A DNA stretch of 64,000 nt from positions 1 to 64,000 of the forward strand of contig NZ_JOEV01000028.1 of the NCBI RefSeq assembly GCF_000721105.1. Reading direction: 5' to 3'. Shown in pieces: positions 20,588 through 29,425 of this stretch (position 1 is the first letter of the stretch; the number at the start of each line of letters is the position of its first letter). The position numbers and the translations under genes were made by a program. The stretch is from Streptomyces cellulosae. GTDB lineage: Bacteria > Actinomycetota > Actinomycetes > Streptomycetales > Streptomycetaceae. Below the pieces are notes generated by a model that saw only the letters and a list, made by a program, of their open reading frames with translations, was not told the DNA's origin and did no database searches.

Positions 20588-21024
20588 TGCAGACAGCCGC
20601 GGGCGTGGAGGCCTGCCTGCCGATCCGTTCGGACATGGATCTGGTGTGGGTGCGGCAGCACGTGCGACAGGCGGCCGGTTTACTGGGATTCGGTCTGGTG
20701 GAACAGACCAAGCTGGTCACCGCGGCCAGCGAACTGGCCCGCAACACCCTCGTGCACGGCGGCGGCGGCCAGATGGAGACGGTGCCGGTGACCAGCGGGC
20801 GGGCCCGCGGACTGCGGCTGACCTTCTCCGACGAGGGACCGGGCATCCCGGACGTGGACCGGGCGCTGAGCGACGGCTACACCTCCGGCGACGGCCTGGG
20901 GATGGGGCTGGGCGGCGCGCGCCGCCTGGTGCACGAGTTCGCCGTCGACAGCACCCCGGGCGTCGGCACCAAGGTCACGGTGGTCTCCTGGGCCACGGTG
21001 CCGCGGCCGCGCGAGGAGGTCTGA
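20587..21024 (+). CDS. rsbT: RsbT switch kinase
   Basis: 145 residues, GHKL serine/threonine kinase. The N-box is ASELARNTLVHGGG with Asn53, then FSDEGPGIPD and the lid GDGLGMGLGGARRL. It phosphorylates RsbR/RsbS and, when released, activates a PP2C phosphatase (RsbU in Bacillus). The likely target here is the GAF-PP2C protein at 22064. The ATG at 20587 shares its A with the rsbS stop. A TTA leucine codon occurs early, at 20680, so synthesis of this switch protein, and by coupling the genes after it, should need the bldA tRNA. The length is close to the Bacillus protein. Confidence 0.93.
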   Translation: MQTAAGVEACLPIRSDMDLVWVRQHVRQAAGLLGFGLVEQTKLVTAASELARNTLVHGGGGQMETVPVTSGRARGLRLTFSDEGPGIPDVDRALSDGYTSGDGLGMGLGGARRLVHEFAVDSTPGVGTKVTVVSWATVPRPREEV

Positions 21025-22067
21025 TGCCCCGCGTGTGGGACGTCCCCGTGCACGACTCGACCCGGGTGCGTGACGCCAGGGTCGCCGCGGAGGAAGCGGC
21101 CACGCTGGCGGGCCTCGACGAGCCGCGTACGGCGGTGGCCGCGCTGGTGGTGACGGAGCTGGCGACGAACCTGCTCAAGCACGCCGGGGGCGGCCAGGTG
21201 CTCGTCGACATCGTGGCCGCGCCCCGGGCCGACGGCGGTGCCCACCTGGTGCAGATCGCCGCCATCGACCACGGGCCGGGCATCGCCGACATCCGGGCCG
21301 CGCTGCGCGACGGCTACTCCACCACGCGTTCCCTGGGCGCCGGCCTGGGCACCTGCCGCCGTATAGCGGACGACTTCGACCTGTACAGCGTGCCGGGCCG
21401 GGGCACGGTGGTGCTGGCCCGGGTCGGTGTCCGCCCGAAGGAGGCGGTACCGGCCGCCGCCGTGCGGGTCGGCGGGGTGAACGTCCCGTTCGCCGGGGCG
21501 CAGTACTCGGGCGACGCCTGGGCGTGGGCCCGGTCGGGCGACCGGCTGACCCTGATGATGGCCGACGGGCTGGGACACGGTCCCGAGGCGGCCCGCGCGT
21601 CGACGGCCGCGTCCGAGGCCCTGCATCGCTCGGCCCACCTCCCCCCGTCCCAGGCGCTGGTCCAGCTGGACTCGGCGCTGCGCGGCACCAGGGGAGCGGC
21701 CATTGCGGTGGCCCAGGTCGAGACCGGCGCGGGCGTGCTGCGGTTCGCCGGGGTCGGCAACATAGGGGCACGGCTGCGGGAGGGCGACACCTGGCGTTCC
21801 CTGCTGTCACGACCGGGGATCGTGGGCGTCCACAAGCACGCCACGCTGCGTGAGGACCGTACGCGCTGGGCGGCCGACCGGATGCTGATCCTGCACAGCG
21901 ACGGCCTGCCCAGTCGCTGGATTCCGTCGTCCGACCCACGGCTGCTGGCGGCCGACCCGGCCGTGGTGGCCGCCGTGGCGATCCGCGACGCGAGCAGTTC
22001 CGCCCGCCCGATGCGGGACGACACCTCCGTGGCGGTGCTGGCGCCGACCCCACCGGAGGCTCCATGA
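21024..22067 (+). CDS. Fused GHKL ATPase + PP2C phosphatase (RsbX-like)
   Basis: 347 residues combining two opposite activities. Residues about 1-135 form an RsbT-like ATPase (VVTELATNLLKHAGG, IDHGPGIADI, SLGAGLGTCRR). Residues about 150-345 form a compact PP2C domain (MADGLGHGPEA, HSDGLPSRW, RDDTSVAVL), similar to RsbX, which resets the stressosome by removing phosphates from RsbR/RsbS in Bacillus. TGATG overlap with rsbT and ATGA overlap with the next gene place it in the middle of the operon. The fusion could act as a combined kinase and feedback phosphatase. Which domain is active has to be tested. The ATPase N-box and lid appear intact. Confidence 0.88.
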   Translation: MPRVWDVPVHDSTRVRDARVAAEEAATLAGLDEPRTAVAALVVTELATNLLKHAGGGQVLVDIVAAPRADGGAHLVQIAAIDHGPGIADIRAALRDGYSTTRSLGAGLGTCRRIADDFDLYSVPGRGTVVLARVGVRPKEAVPAAAVRVGGVNVPFAGAQYSGDAWAWARSGDRLTLMMADGLGHGPEAARASTAASEALHRSAHLPPSQALVQLDSALRGTRGAAIAVAQVETGAGVLRFAGVGNIGARLREGDTWRSLLSRPGIVGVHKHATLREDRTRWAADRMLILHSDGLPSRWIPSSDPRLLAADPAVVAAVAIRDASSSARPMRDDTSVAVLAPTPPEAP

Positions 22068-23779
22068 CACGCAGCCTGCCGATCACCACCGTCGTCGACG
22101 CGGCCCGGGCCCGGATCGCCACCGCCCGGCTGGCCGCCGCCCACGGTGTGCCGGCCCTCGAACGCACCCGTCTGACCTCCGCGCTCAGCGCGCACCTGCG
22201 GCAGTGCCTGACGAAGGGCGGCACCTGGCGGCTCACCCTGCAGACCACGGCCGCGCCCGCCGACGAGGGGCTGCTGCACGTGGAGGTGACGCCCGCGCGG
22301 GATACGGGCCTCGCCGCCGCGCAGACGCCGTGGCGGACGACGGTCCGCTGCCCCGAGGCCGCCGACCCGGCCGGTGCCGCCGCGGTCGCCGACGACCGGG
22401 CGGTCCTGGCGGAGGCCCTGCTGAGTGCCGACGAAGACACCGCGCTGGTGTTGGAGAAGCTCGGCGAGCAGGAGGATCTGGTCACCTTCCACCGGGAGGA
22501 ACTGCACCAGACCAACCAGGGCGTGCTGGCGCTGCACGCCGAACTGGACGCGGCCGGGCGGGCGCAGCGCGAGGCCTTCGCCGCCGAGCGCAAGGCGCGC
22601 ACCGAGGCGGAGAGCGCCCGGCGCCGGCTGACGTTCCTGGCGGATGCCAGCGCGGTGCTCACGGCATCGCTGAACCATCACGAGATCGTGCGCCGGCTGC
22701 CCGACCTGCTGGTGCCCGAATACGCCCGCAGCGTCGACGTCTGGCTGTTCGACGACGAGGACCGGCACCGGCCCGCCTCGCATCCGGCGGCCGCCGTGCT
22801 CGCCGCCCGCACCGGACGCCCGCAGTACGCCGCCGACCATCCGGGCGGCCTGCCCGGCGTCGACGACCAGCCGCCCTCGGCGCTGGATCCCGCCCGGCCC
22901 CTGCTGTGCATCCCGCTGCCGACGCGGCGTGCCCCGCTCGGCGTACTCACGCTGTCCCCGCCCGGTGGCCGCTGGGACCCGGACGACGCCGTGATGCTGA
23001 TCGAGCTCACCAGACGCGCCAGCATCGCCATCGACAACGCCCGCCGCTTCGAGCACAACCGCGACATCGCCGAGACCCTGCAGCGGGCCCTGCTCACGGA
23101 TCTGCCCACCACATCGGGACTGAGCCTGGCCGCCCGCTATCTTCCGGCCACGCACGGGCTGAACATCGGCGGCGACTGGTACGACGCCTTCCGGCAGCCC
23201 GACGGCAGCCTGATCACCGTCATCGGCGACGTCACCGGGCACGGTCTGCACGCGGCCGTGATGATGAGCCAGCTGCGCACCGCACTGCGCGCCTACGCCG
23301 TCGACGGCGGCAGTCCGGGCCAGCTGCTGACCCGGCTCCACACGTTCCTGCACCATCTGCAGCCCGATCTGTACGCCACCGCGGTCATCGCGCGGTTCAG
23401 GCCCGGCGACCCCACCCTGACCTGGGCGGCAGCGGGCCATCCTCCGCCGGTGCTGCGTACCCCCGACGGAAACGTGCACACCCTCGACGCCAAACCCGGC
23501 GCGATGCTCGGCATCCCACTGCGGCAGGAGATCGCCGACCACACCGCGCCGCTGGCGCCCGGCTCCACGCTGGCGCTGTACACGGACGGCCTGGTGGAGC
23601 GGCGCGCTCAGGGCATAGACCCCGGCATCGAGCGCCTGGCGGACGCGCTCGGGGCGTTCGGCTCGGCCGAGCTGGACGCCGATCTGGAGGGTGCGGCGGA
23701 CGGGATCCTCACTCCGCTGCTGAGCGACTCCGAACGCGACGACGACGTGTGTCTGCTCCTGTGCCATCTGCGTGCCTGA
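22064..23779 (+). CDS. Coiled-coil GAF PP2C phosphatase (RsbU-like output)
   Basis: 571 residues. The N-terminal region (about 1-120) has a helical ATPase-like or regulatory segment without clear ATP motifs. A long coiled coil (about 125-190) and a GAF domain (about 195-330) follow. The SpoIIE-type PP2C runs from about 340 to the end, with NIGGDWYDAF (Asp371), IGDVTGHGLHAAV, AGHPPPVL and YTDGLVERR. In the Bacillus scheme the phosphatase freed by RsbT dephosphorylates RsbV. As last gene of the rsbRST operon (ATGA overlap with the previous gene) it is the obvious RsbU counterpart, with the GAF domain adding a second input. Its target may be the STAS protein at 18675. Confidence 0.9.
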   Translation: MTRSLPITTVVDAARARIATARLAAAHGVPALERTRLTSALSAHLRQCLTKGGTWRLTLQTTAAPADEGLLHVEVTPARDTGLAAAQTPWRTTVRCPEAADPAGAAAVADDRAVLAEALLSADEDTALVLEKLGEQEDLVTFHREELHQTNQGVLALHAELDAAGRAQREAFAAERKARTEAESARRRLTFLADASAVLTASLNHHEIVRRLPDLLVPEYARSVDVWLFDDEDRHRPASHPAAAVLAARTGRPQYAADHPGGLPGVDDQPPSALDPARPLLCIPLPTRRAPLGVLTLSPPGGRWDPDDAVMLIELTRRASIAIDNARRFEHNRDIAETLQRALLTDLPTTSGLSLAARYLPATHGLNIGGDWYDAFRQPDGSLITVIGDVTGHGLHAAVMMSQLRTALRAYAVDGGSPGQLLTRLHTFLHHLQPDLYATAVIARFRPGDPTLTWAAAGHPPPVLRTPDGNVHTLDAKPGAMLGIPLRQEIADHTAPLAPGSTLALYTDGLVERRAQGIDPGIERLADALGAFGSAELDADLEGAADGILTPLLSDSERDDDVCLLLCHLRA

Positions 23780-24009
23780 GGTGCCTGAGGTGCCGTCTGT
23801 GCAATTCCCTCGCTTTCTTTCCGTTCTGCCCCGGTGCGCTTCGGCGGCCGGGCGGGCATGGTGGTGATCGACGCGTTCGTCTGTCTGCCGTGGCCCGCCG
23901 GTGAACGGCCGGCATCGCGGTGGGACCGATGAGGTGCGAAGCGGCGATCCACGGGCAGGCGAATGGCGTTCGAGGCAGACCGCCTGGAGCCGCAGAAAGG
24001 GATGAACAC

Positions 24010-25377
24010 GTGACACGACCCAGGATCCTGGTGGTTGGCGCAGGCTTCGCCGGAGTGGAGTGCGTCCGCCGTCTGGAACGGAAACTCTCCCCGGACGAAG
24101 CCGACGTCACGCTGGTGACGCCGTTCGCCTACCAGCTCTATCTTCCGCTGCTGCCCCAGGTCGCCTCCGGCGTGCTGACGCCGCAGTCGATCGCCGTCTC
24201 GCTGCGCCGCAGCAAGAAGTACCGCACGCGGATCATTCCGGGTGGCGCGATCGGCGTGGACCTCAAGGCGAAGGTCTGCGTCATCCGCACCATCACCGAC
24301 CGGATCATCGACGAGCCGTACGACTACATCGTGCTGGCCCCCGGCAGCATCACCCGCACCTTCGACATCCCCGGCCTCACCGACAACGCCTTCGGCATGA
24401 AGACCCTCGCCGAAGCCGCCTACATACGCGACCACGTCATCTCCCAGCTGGACCTGGCCGACGCCAGCCAGGACCCGGCGGAGCGTGCCTCCCGGCTGCA
24501 GTTCGTGGTGGTCGGCGGCGGCTACGCCGGCACCGAGACCGCGGCCTGCCTGCAGCGGCTCACCCACGCCGCGGTCAAGCGCTACCCGCGTCTGGATCCG
24601 GGCCTGATCAAGTGGCACCTGATCGACATCGCCCCGAAGCTGATGCCGGAGCTGGGCGACAAACTCGGCCGCAGCGCCCAGGAGATCCTGCGCAAGCGGG
24701 GCATCGAGGTCTCGCTCGGCGTCTCCATCGACAAGGCCGGCCCCGAGGAGGTCACCTTCACCGACGGCCGGGTGATCCCCACCCGCACCCTGATCTGGAC
24801 CGCCGGTGTCGTCGCCAGCCCTCTCATCGCCACGCTCGCCGCGGAGACGGTGCGCGGTCGGCTCGCGGTGACCGCCGACATGAACCTGCCCGGCCAGGAC
24901 GGGGTGTTCGCGCTCGGTGACGCCGCCGCGGTGCCCGACGAGGCCAAGGGCGAGGACGGCGCGGTGTGCCCGCCGACCGCGCAGCACGCGATGCGGCAGG
25001 GCAAGCACGTCGCCGACAACGTCATCGCGACGCTGCGTGGCCAGGCGACCAAGCCGTACGTCCACAAGGACCTCGGCCTCGTCGTCGACCTCGGCGGCAA
25101 GGACGCCGTCTCCAAACCGCTCGGCATCGAACTGCGCGGTGTGCCCGCGCAGGCCGTCGCCCGCGGCTACCACTGGCAGGCGCTGCGCACCGGTGTCGCC
25201 AAGACCCGGGTGATGACGAACTGGGTGCTCAACGCGCTCGCCGGCGACGATTTCGTCCGTACCGGCTTCCAGGCCCGCAAGCCCGCCAAGCTGAAGGACT
25301 TCGAGTACACGGACTCGTATCTGACGCCCGAGCAGGTGCGGGCCCACGTCGACGGCACCGAGCGCCAGGAGCAGTGA
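24010..25377 (+). CDS. Type-II NADH dehydrogenase (FAD/NAD(P)-dependent oxidoreductase)
   Basis: 455 residues from GTG 24010 (AAAGGG about 8 bases upstream; earlier in-frame starts lack a site). The FAD-binding motif is VVGAGFAG at residue 7, the NADH-binding Rossmann motif VVGGGYAGTETA is at about 165, and the second FAD contact is VFALGDAAAV. The C-terminal region is the amphipathic membrane-anchoring part of NDH-2 enzymes. These pass electrons from NADH to quinone without pumping protons. Sequence upstream (23780-24009) has no gene but shows three GTGCCTGAG-like repeats. It could be a stress output of the neighbouring regulators, an inference from location only. Confidence 0.88.
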   Translation: MTRPRILVVGAGFAGVECVRRLERKLSPDEADVTLVTPFAYQLYLPLLPQVASGVLTPQSIAVSLRRSKKYRTRIIPGGAIGVDLKAKVCVIRTITDRIIDEPYDYIVLAPGSITRTFDIPGLTDNAFGMKTLAEAAYIRDHVISQLDLADASQDPAERASRLQFVVVGGGYAGTETAACLQRLTHAAVKRYPRLDPGLIKWHLIDIAPKLMPELGDKLGRSAQEILRKRGIEVSLGVSIDKAGPEEVTFTDGRVIPTRTLIWTAGVVASPLIATLAAETVRGRLAVTADMNLPGQDGVFALGDAAAVPDEAKGEDGAVCPPTAQHAMRQGKHVADNVIATLRGQATKPYVHKDLGLVVDLGGKDAVSKPLGIELRGVPAQAVARGYHWQALRTGVAKTRVMTNWVLNALAGDDFVRTGFQARKPAKLKDFEYTDSYLTPEQVRAHVDGTERQEQ

Positions 25378-25482
25378 CGCTCCCGCCCGCGTGACGCAGG
25401 TCACTCCTTACCGCCGATCGGTTTCCGTGGGGTCGGCGGTCCAAGGAGGGACAGCACAGCGCCACGACGAGAGGACACCGCC

Positions 25483-25695
25483 ATGACCGCGACCGTGAAG
25501 GGTCCCGCGAGCTACTTTCCCTCCATCGAGAAGAAGTACGGCCGCCCGATCGCCGAGTGGCAGGAGCTCATCCGTTCCTCGCCGCTGACCCGGCACATGG
25601 AGCTGGTGACCTGGCTGAAGACCGAGCACGGTCTGGGACACGGCCACGCAGGCGCGCTGGTGGCGCACACGCTCGCGGAGGCCGGGGACAAGTGA
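25483..25695 (+). CDS. DUF4287 small protein
   Basis: 70 residues. The pattern YFPSIEKKYGRPIAEWQELI and then WLKTEHGLGHGHAGALVAHT is characteristic of DUF4287, a small helical family of unknown function often found alone or fused to DUF5655. ATG at 25483 is preceded by GAGAGGA. It sits between the NADH dehydrogenase and FUSC genes on the same strand, with gaps of 105 and 62 bases. There are no catalytic motifs. Confidence 0.85.
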   Translation: MTATVKGPASYFPSIEKKYGRPIAEWQELIRSSPLTRHMELVTWLKTEHGLGHGHAGALVAHTLAEAGDK

Positions 25696-25757
25696 TCCGC
25701 CCTGTCATGACATGCTGAATGGAGATCATGACGTGACACGGGAGTGAGTACGGCGGC

Positions 25758-28007
25758 GTGAAGGCAGCGGGACGGTCGATCCGGGCACGACTGCGGGACG
25801 GGGTCGCGGCGTCCGACCCCGGACTGCTGCGGCTGACCGCGGGACTGAGAACGGTCGGCGCCATCGCGCTCACCCTGGCCGTGCTCGGCCTCTTCGGCGC
25901 CGGCATCACGTATCTGGTGGCCGGGGCCATGGCGGCGATGGTCGCCACCTTCGCCATCCGCGAGAAACAGCGCGCCCAGCAGGCAGTGACCCTCGCGCTG
26001 GGCCTGCCGGTGGCGCTGGCGTCCGTGACGCTGGGCGCGGGCTTGAGTTCCCGCGTGGTGGGCGGTGACGTCTTCTTCGTCGCGCTCATCTTCTGCGCGG
26101 TCTACGGCCGCCGGTTCGGCGAGCGCGGCACCGCGCTCGGCCTGATCGGCTTCCAGCTCTACTTCCTGTCCCTGTTCGTCGGCGCCACCGTCTCCGGGCT
26201 GCCCCAGCTGTACGGCGTCCTCGGCATCGCGTTCGCGAGCAGCGCCCTGGTGCGTTTCGTGCTGGTGCCCGAGACGCCCGCGGGCATCCTGGAACGGCTG
26301 CGCGACGCCTTCCGGGCCCGGCTCGCCCAACTGATCTCCTCGCAGATCGACCTGCTCGACGCCGGGCCGGACGAGGTGGAGAAGGCCCTGGCGGACCTGC
26401 GGGACGGCAACTCCCGGCTGCACGAGACCGCGATGATGATCCAGGGCCGGCTCGAGGACGGCACCGCCGACAAGGCCACGGCCCGCCTGCTGCAACGCCG
26501 TATCGCGGACGCCGAGATCGCCGCCGAGCGGCTGGGCCTGCTGCTGCTGACCGCGCGCAGCGCCGAACGGGCCGACACGCTCACGCTGCACCTGCCGGGC
26601 GCATCCGTCCGAGTCGGTGCTCCCCCGCCCGCGCGGGACGAGGTGACCGCCACCCTGCGCCGCGATCTCGAGGCGGTGCGGACGCTGGTGCTGCGCCCCG
26701 TCTCCGACCACACCGGAACCGCACTGGCCCTGGTCCGCAACCGGCTGCTCGGCTACCGCGACGAGGAGAACCTGCCGCCCGCCTCGGCCGCCGTCCAGGA
26801 CGTGTTCCGGGGCATCGGCGAGACCGCGCGCGCGGTGCTGGGGCTGCGGATCGCCCTCGGCGGGGCGCAGGACGACTCGGACGACTCCCCGGCGACCGCC
26901 CGCTCCCGCGAGGAGCTGGACGCCGAGGACGCGGCGATCGACTCCGGTGACGACGGGGACCAGGAGGACGAGGCGGCCACCGGGTTGCGGCGGCCGACGA
27001 CGCGGGCGGCCGTGCAGGTCGCCGTGGGGTCCTCGCTGGCCATCGTCGGCGGCGAGTTCCTCTCCAGTCAGCGCTGGTACTGGGCGGTGCTGACCTGTTG
27101 GATCGTCTTCCTCAACACGGCGTCCACGGGTGAGATCCTGGTCAAGGGCTACCGTCGGCTGGTGGGCACCGTGCTGGGTGTCGTGGCCGGTATCGTCCTG
27201 GCGGGCCTGGTCGGCCCTCACACCTGGACGGCGTTCGCACTGGTGCTGGTGCTGGTCTTCGCGATGTTCTACACCGCGCCCCTGTCGTACACGCTGATGT
27301 CGTTCTTCGTCACCGCCGCGCTGGGGCTGCTGTACACCCTGCTGCACACCTACAGTTTCTCGGTGCTGGTGCTGCGGGTGGAGGAGACGGCGCTCGGCGC
27401 GGCCTGCGGGGTGGTGGCGGCGGCCCTCGTGCTGCCCGTGCACACCGACCGTCGTACGAACGATCTGCTGGTGGCCGCGCTGGAGCGGCTCGCCGAGGTC
27501 ACGGAGTCGGCGGTGGACCAGCTCAGCGGCGGGCCGTCGGTCGATCTGCTCGACCAGGCGCGCGACCTCGACCAGGCGCTGGCCGACCTGAGGGCCGCCA
27601 CCCAGCCGCTCACCTATCCGATCACCCCGCTGCGGGCCCGGCGGGACACCGCCCGGTATGTCGTCGCGCTCCTGGAGACCTGCGCGTACCACGCGCGGTC
27701 GCTGGCGGCCACGGCCGAGTTGCTGCCCACGCATCCGTCGATCGCGGCGGACCCGAGGCTGCGCCGGGCCGGAGGGCGGATCGCGCACAACATCGAGGCG
27801 ATCGCCGCACATGTCACCGACGAACAGGCCGCCGCCGGGATCGAGGCCGGGCCGAGCATCGCCTCGCTGCTGGAGCCGGACGCCCCCGACACACCGGGTT
27901 CCGGCAGGATCACCGACCGGGTGCTGCGGCATCTGCAGCGTCTGGACGAGACCGTGGCCGGTCTGGCCCGGCCGCTGGGCGTTCCCGTCGCCGAGCCCCG
28001 GCGGTGA
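25758..28007 (+). CDS. FUSC-family membrane protein (putative aromatic/organic acid efflux)
   Basis: 749 residues. Two groups of hydrophobic helices are visible: about residues 30-165 (VGAIALTLAVLGLFGAGITY) and about 415-570 (WAVLTCWIVFLNT, VLGVVAGIVLAGLVG). Each group is followed by a long cytoplasmic helical region, the duplicated layout of FUSC / aromatic acid exporter proteins. An acidic linker (about 370-410) joins the halves. GTG start at 25758. The substrate is unknown; relatives move fusaric acid or other aromatic acids. The last cytoplasmic helices may oligomerise. It ends 33 bases before a convergent minus-strand gene. Confidence 0.8.
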   Translation: MKAAGRSIRARLRDGVAASDPGLLRLTAGLRTVGAIALTLAVLGLFGAGITYLVAGAMAAMVATFAIREKQRAQQAVTLALGLPVALASVTLGAGLSSRVVGGDVFFVALIFCAVYGRRFGERGTALGLIGFQLYFLSLFVGATVSGLPQLYGVLGIAFASSALVRFVLVPETPAGILERLRDAFRARLAQLISSQIDLLDAGPDEVEKALADLRDGNSRLHETAMMIQGRLEDGTADKATARLLQRRIADAEIAAERLGLLLLTARSAERADTLTLHLPGASVRVGAPPPARDEVTATLRRDLEAVRTLVLRPVSDHTGTALALVRNRLLGYRDEENLPPASAAVQDVFRGIGETARAVLGLRIALGGAQDDSDDSPATARSREELDAEDAAIDSGDDGDQEDEAATGLRRPTTRAAVQVAVGSSLAIVGGEFLSSQRWYWAVLTCWIVFLNTASTGEILVKGYRRLVGTVLGVVAGIVLAGLVGPHTWTAFALVLVLVFAMFYTAPLSYTLMSFFVTAALGLLYTLLHTYSFSVLVLRVEETALGAACGVVAAALVLPVHTDRRTNDLLVAALERLAEVTESAVDQLSGGPSVDLLDQARDLDQALADLRAATQPLTYPITPLRARRDTARYVVALLETCAYHARSLAATAELLPTHPSIAADPRLRRAGGRIAHNIEAIAAHVTDEQAAAGIEAGPSIASLLEPDAPDTPGSGRITDRVLRHLQRLDETVAGLARPLGVPVAEPRR

Positions 28008-28040
28008 TCAGGGTCGCGTCCCCGGGACACCCGAGGGCCC

Positions 28041-28472
28041 TCAGATGTCCGTGGGCAGGTTGCTCACCTCGGCGATGCCGCGCAGCTCGTCGTTGAGCTG
28101 CTGGCGTTCGCGGATGTAGTCGGCGATCTCGCCCAGGCGGACCGGGTCGGACGCGGTGGCCGCGTCGGTGACGACCCGGACCGGGCCGGTGTCGTCGATG
28201 TCCAGCTCGATCACCTCGTTGTCCAGCCGGCCGGTGACGGCGGTGGCGATGACCAGGGCGGCCTCGTCCCGGATCTCCTGGGAGAGCTCGTCGGTATGGG
28301 ATTCGTCGAGTGCGAAGTCGAGTGCGGGCAGGCGTTGTTCGTCGATGGCCCGAAGAACCGGTTCGACCACGCTGAGCAGCATCTCGAAGTCCTCGGTGTC
28401 CATACGGATGCGCAGCAGGCCGAGGTAGACGTCCACGGGCCGGCCGTCGGGCGGAAGCTCGGGTTCGTTCAT
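28041..28472 (-). CDS. Hypothetical acidic protein
   Basis: 143 residues, strongly acidic, predicted mainly helical with short strands (EVIELDIDDTGPVRVVTD). No motif or family recognised. ATG at 28472 follows a G-rich stretch. It is in the same orientation as, and 29 bases downstream of, the DUF1206 gene, so it is probably the last gene of that transcript. No signal peptide or membrane segment. It could be an adaptor or partner of one of the regulatory proteins upstream, but nothing in the sequence shows this. Confidence 0.7.
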   Translation of the reverse strand: MNEPELPPDGRPVDVYLGLLRIRMDTEDFEMLLSVVEPVLRAIDEQRLPALDFALDESHTDELSQEIRDEAALVIATAVTGRLDNEVIELDIDDTGPVRVVTDAATASDPVRLGEIADYIRERQQLNDELRGIAEVSNLPTDI

Positions 28473-28501
28473 CCTGTGCGGGTTCCCCCGGCAGCGCCGG
28501 T

Positions 28502-29335
28502 TCAGACCCGGCGCCAGCGTGCCATCGCGAACGAGAACAGTCCGAAGAGGACGAACCCGGCGGCGACGCAGACCAGCAGCCACGGTCCGAGGGGAGTCTG
28601 GGCGAACGAGCGGAGCGTGTCGTCCAGCCCCTTCGCCTTGTCGGGTTGGTAGTCGACGGCGGCGCGCACCGCGAAACCGCCGGCGGCGGCGAACACCGCG
28701 CCCCGGGCGACGCCGCCGCCCACGCCGGTCACGTCGACCAGCTTCCGGGTGCGCGGGGACATCTCCCCCAGCTTGAGCTTGTCGTGGTACTTGCGCAGCA
28801 GCGCGCGTGCGGCGATCCACACGCCGGCCACGACGATCCCGGCGCCGGCCGCGCCCACGAGCCACTGGCCGGCGGGCGCCTCCAGGGCCCGGGCGGTGAC
28901 GTCCTTGGACTGCTTGTCGCTGGATCCGCTGCCGCCGGAGCCCGCCGCGAAGGACAGCACCGAGTAGGCGACGAACGAGTAGAAGACCAGGCGCACCCCC
29001 GACAGCAGGCGTTTGCTCGCCTTACGGCCGTCGGGTCCCGCCGAGCCGAACAGGACCTCGGACAGCCGCCACAGGGCCATGCCGACCAGGCCGATGCCGA
29101 GCGCCCACAGCAGGACGGCGCCGAAGGGTTTCTCCGCGAGTTCGGCGAGGGCTCCGCCGCGGTCCGCCTGCTGCTTGCTGTCGTTGAAGGCGATCTGCAG
29201 TGCCAGGACACCGACCAGCAGATAGATGACGCCTCGCGCCGTCAGTCCTGCCCGTGCGGCGCCCTCGACCGCCGATCCTCTCGCCATCCGGCGGGCCTGC
29301 ATCCGGCCGGGACTTGCCGTGGCGCTCGTGTTCAT
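28502..29335 (-). CDS. DUF1206 membrane protein
   Basis: 277 residues. Six hydrophobic helices arranged as three similar pairs, each with a GLTARGVIYLLVG-type or TGVGGGVARGAVFAAAG-type opening, are typical of DUF1206, which consists of three repeats of a two-helix unit. Charged loops lie between them, and the C-terminus is FGLFSFAMARWRRV. ATG at 29335 has a perfect GGAGGTCGAC spacer upstream. The function is unknown. In actinomycetes this family often accompanies SigB-type regulons, and here it lies downstream of a SigB-family sigma gene on the same strand. Confidence 0.88.
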   Translation of the reverse strand: MNTSATASPGRMQARRMARGSAVEGAARAGLTARGVIYLLVGVLALQIAFNDSKQQADRGGALAELAEKPFGAVLLWALGIGLVGMALWRLSEVLFGSAGPDGRKASKRLLSGVRLVFYSFVAYSVLSFAAGSGGSGSSDKQSKDVTARALEAPAGQWLVGAAGAGIVVAGVWIAARALLRKYHDKLKLGEMSPRTRKLVDVTGVGGGVARGAVFAAAGGFAVRAAVDYQPDKAKGLDDTLRSFAQTPLGPWLLVCVAAGFVLFGLFSFAMARWRRV

Positions 29336-29425
29336 GTCGACCTCCTGGAATCGGGGATGCCCCGGCCGGAGCCGGACACACCCGGCGCGGACGGTGGTGT
29401 TCGACGGCGCGCCCCGTGCGCGGGC

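Noticed and set aside
23771..23797. Repeat of GTGCCTGAG after the GAF-PP2C gene
   Set aside because: Only three short imperfect copies at a gene end; no structure or regulatory meaning could be supported.
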